Shown one piece after another: positions 6,023 through 7,585 of a stretch of DNA of 7,585 nt. Position 1 is the first letter of the stretch. Every line of letters starts with the position of its first letter. This DNA is from an uncultured Clostridia bacterium (GTDB taxonomy: Bacteria > Bacillota > Clostridia > Lachnospirales > Lachnospiraceae), in assembly GCA_947178045.1 (NCBI GenBank), contig CAMWWR010000077.1, positions 1 to 7,585 of the forward strand. Direction: 5' to 3'. The translations under genes were made by a program, and so were the position numbers. The notes beneath the pieces are model-generated. The model was not told the origin of the DNA, made no database searches, and worked only from the letters and a program-made list of their open reading frames with translations.

Positions 6023-6511
6023 TCAGTATCCCCGAACCCCCTCGAGCGACTCGTCGTTTTCAATCCAGCTCTGCACCTCGATCACACGGTACTCATCCCT
6101 GGAATCCCGGATAACGACCCGGTCAATCCCCGCGTTGATCACCAGCCGCTTGCACATGGCGCAGCTGCTGCTGTTGGCAATATACTCCATCGCTGGCATC
6201 TCAAAGCCGACCAGATACAGCGTGGAGCCCAGCATTTTTTCCCGGGATGCGCTGACAATCGCATTCGCCTCGGCATGCACGCTGCGGCACAGCTCATAGC
6301 GCTCCCCGCGCGGAATAGCAAGCTTCTCTCTCAGACAGTAGTTCAGATCCGAACAGTTCTGTCTGCCGCGCGGCGCGCCGACATAGCCGGTCGAAATGAT
6401 CTCGTCATTTTTCACAATGACCGCACCATAGATTCGCCGCAGGCAAGTGCTGCGCTTCGACACCGTCTCCGCGATATCAAGATAATAATTCGTCTTATCC
6501 CTGCGCTCCAT
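6023..6511 (-). CDS. dCMP deaminase family protein (ComEB type)
   Basis: A 162-residue cytoplasmic zinc deaminase that by family converts dCMP to dUMP, feeding thymidylate synthesis; in Bacillus the homologue ComEB is encoded in the comE DNA-uptake operon. The catalytic signature is complete: H79-A80-E81 in SVHAEANAI (His is a zinc ligand, Glu the proton shuttle) and C117-x2-C120 in SSCAMCKR (the other two zinc ligands). Further conserved stretches are YGAVIVKND (28-36), STGYVGAPRG (40-49) and GSTLYLVG (95-102). Extra cysteines at 53, 59 and 75 are common in this subfamily. ATG start at 6509-6511 has AGGAGGA nine bases upstream. The gene begins 18 bases after the stop of the carboxypeptidase-like gene and has no promoter between, so it is probably the second gene of that operon. 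Length is normal for the family; the C-terminal LEGVRGY tail is short and uncertain. No comEA or comEC is visible. Confidence 0.93.
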   Translation of the reverse strand: MERRDKTNYYLDIAETVSKRSTCLRRIYGAVIVKNDEIISTGYVGAPRGRQNCSDLNYCLREKLAIPRGERYELCRSVHAEANAIVSASREKMLGSTLYLVGFEMPAMEYIANSSSCAMCKRLVINAGIDRVVIRDSRDEYRVIEVQSWIENDESLEGVRGY

Positions 6512-6520
6512 AATGTATTT

Positions 6521-6527
6521 TCCTCCT
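6521..6527 (-). promoter_or_regulatory. Ribosome binding site of the dCMP deaminase gene
   Basis: AGGAGGA on the minus strand, nine bases before the ATG, starts three bases after the TAG stop (6530-6532) of the upstream gene. This tight arrangement leaves no room for a promoter and supports co-transcription of the two genes. Confidence 0.75.
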
Positions 6528-6529
6528 GC

Positions 6530-7585
6530 CTAAAACGCGTACGGCATATAATGCGTCTCGTTGATAATGGTCTCCCATGTCTTATAATCCACCTGGCCGT
6601 TCGCCGGAAGCCCGCGGTCCTTCTGATATTGCTTCACCGCGCTCGCGGTTTTGCTGCCGTATACGCCGTCGATCGTCACCTTATAGCCCAGCTCGCAGAG
6701 CCGCTGCTGAAGATTGCGCACATCGGTTCCCTTCATATAGCCGCTCTTTACCTTCAGATCGCGGAACGGAGGATTGTTCTGATAATTCAGCATCTCAAGT
6801 CCGAGATACTGGAAGTGCATTGTATCGGCACAGATTTCAAAATTTCCGCCCCAGAACCAGTGATATTTCTCGAAAATCTCGATCACCTCGTCCGGGATGC
6901 AGTACGGATTACTTTTATCGCGCAGATCGTTGCCCTTGCCCAGAAAATAATCATTGTCGTAGTCTCCCGGATTGATGTCGATCGCCGCTCCGAAGGAATG
7001 TACGGACATCAGCGTCGACTTGCTCAGGCCCACGCCCCCCACCTTCCGGTAGGCAAAGCCAAGCAGCTGCTTGATCGGAAATTTTATATCCAGCGCATAG
7101 ATCTCTTTGAAAATCGCTTTTACGCTGGCCGACAGCTTTTTATTCACCGTCAGCTTGTAGGTAGAAGAATATTTGTCCCCGTTCGCCTTCATTTTCCATA
7201 CCGGCACAGTGATCGTCACCATGTGCGAAGCGGCGGCCTCCCTGTTCTCATAGCCCTTCGGCGGCGTGCTCATCGTGATCTCCCGCACGTCCATGCCGAA
7301 CAGGTACTGATATCTCTCGTTGTTACTCTCCGACGGAATGTTCACCTTGTATTTCGGCGTCGGGGTCGGCGGCTCGGTCGGCTCCGGAGAGACATCCGGC
7401 ACATCCGTGACCTTCGGCTCGCCGGTCGGAGTTGGGGTTGGAGTCGGCGTCGGAATTCCCGGCAGTTCCGGTAATTCGGTTGGGGTCGGAGTCGGGATCG
7501 GCGTCACATCCTTATCCCCTCTGCCCGGCGTCGGCGTTGCGTCCTTATCTCCTCTGCCCGGTGTCGGCGTTGCATCCTTATCTCC
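6530..7585 (-). CDS. Secreted M15/VanY-like D,D-carboxypeptidase with C-terminal PG_binding_1 domain, N-terminus outside window
   Basis: The frame is open from the window edge to the TAG at 6530-6532, giving 351 visible residues; the GTG at 7505-7507 is inside the frame and not the true start. The visible part begins with repeats of GDKDATPTPGR and a Pro/Thr-rich linker (to about 7354), typical of a spacer that carries an enzyme through the wall. Then comes a peptidase M15_4 domain. Its zinc ligands are all present: His (6998-7000) and Asp (6977-6979) in SVHSFGAAIDIN, and His (6815-6817) in DTMHF, with the catalytic Asp at the start of that motif. WFWGGNFE lies just before the last motif. The final about 70 residues are a peptidoglycan-binding type 1 domain (GTDVRNLQQRL, IDGVYGSKTASAVKQYQ). 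By family the enzyme cleaves D-Ala-D-Ala-type ends or cross-links of peptidoglycan outside the cell; a signal peptide or membrane anchor is expected upstream. The dCMP deaminase gene follows 18 bases later. Confidence 0.9.
   Translation of the reverse strand, partial: GDKDATPTPGRGDKDATPTPGRGDKDVTPIPTPTPTELPELPGIPTPTPTPTPTGEPKVTDVPDVSPEPTEPPTPTPKYKVNIPSESNNERYQYLFGMDVREITMSTPPKGYENREAAASHMVTITVPVWKMKANGDKYSSTYKLTVNKKLSASVKAIFKEIYALDIKFPIKQLLGFAYRKVGGVGLSKSTLMSVHSFGAAIDINPGDYDNDYFLGKGNDLRDKSNPYCIPDEVIEIFEKYHWFWGGNFEICADTMHFQYLGLEMLNYQNNPPFRDLKVKSGYMKGTDVRNLQQRLCELGYKVTIDGVYGSKTASAVKQYQKDRGLPANGQVDYKTWETIINETHYMPYAF
7511..7585. repeat. 33-bp in-frame tandem repeat in the carboxypeptidase linker
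   Basis: Units at 7511-7543 and 7544-7576 match at 30 of 33 bases, and a third begins at 7577 and leaves the window. Because 33 is a multiple of three, each unit encodes the same eleven residues, GDKDATPTPGR on the minus strand; the downstream copy degenerates to GDKDVTPIP before the plain PT repeats. All three differences between the two full units are silent, which hints at selection for the peptide or recent copying plus purifying selection. The total copy number is unknown. Confidence 0.85.

Noticed and set aside
5832..6063. Small Arg/Lys/Gly-rich minus-strand frames through the 43-bp repeats
   Set aside because: The 43-base period shifts frame at each unit, so no repeated peptide results, and no start with a ribosome site is present.
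6008..7474. Plus-strand open frame of 488 codons antisense to the deaminase and carboxypeptidase
   Set aside because: It spans two well-supported minus-strand genes and their gap, with His/Arg/Leu-rich shadow composition and no domain.
7505..7507. GTG as translation start of the carboxypeptidase-like gene
   Set aside because: The same frame continues open to the window edge and the upstream codons encode a clean peptide repeat, and a start here would give a secreted enzyme without a signal peptide.

Overview
The window looks like chromosomal DNA of a Gram-positive anaerobe of the class Clostridia, most likely a gut Lachnospiraceae-type bacterium. This is an inference. It rests on the moderately GC-rich coding sequence beside AT-rich promoters, strong GGAGG-type ribosome binding sites, a TTG start, Pro/Thr-rich linkers on a secreted cell-wall enzyme, and the familiar clostridial look of the ABC ATPase and the sugar-isomerase-like protein. 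No rRNA, tRNA, CRISPR array, transposase or phage gene is visible.

All six supported genes lie on the minus strand, so transcription runs from the high-coordinate end to the low end. In that order they are: (1) the C-terminal 351 residues of a secreted D,D-carboxypeptidase-like protein (peptidase M15/VanY fold plus a PG_binding_1 domain), preceded by an in-frame 33-bp tandem repeat and a Pro/Thr linker, with its N-terminus outside the window; (2) 18 bases later, a ComEB-type dCMP deaminase, probably in the same operon; (3) a roughly 300-base gap with a 43-bp tandem repeat, a strong terminator, then a perfect consensus promoter; (4) an L-fucose/L-arabinose isomerase family protein, followed by a hairpin terminator; (5) an AT-rich stretch with a good promoter, driving a small secreted six-cysteine protein that ends in its own terminator; (6) a 731-residue lipoprotein fusing an N-terminal repeat-like (possibly beta-propeller) part to a family 1 solute-binding-protein domain; (7) a compact regulatory region of nested palindromes; (8) a DrrA/CcmA-like ABC exporter ATPase that runs off the low-coordinate edge and lacks only its last few residues.

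Except for the carboxypeptidase/deaminase pair, each gene seems to be its own transcription unit, since promoters or terminators separate them. The window is therefore a row of independent functions (cell-wall trimming, nucleotide metabolism or DNA uptake, sugar isomerisation, surface proteins, export) and not one pathway. I do not see a clear new multi-gene system. The most unusual signals are the three TGAC-N4-GTCA dyads around the ABC ATPase promoter, inside a larger perfect inverted repeat, and the two unrelated minisatellite-like repeats (43 bp non-coding, 33 bp coding).
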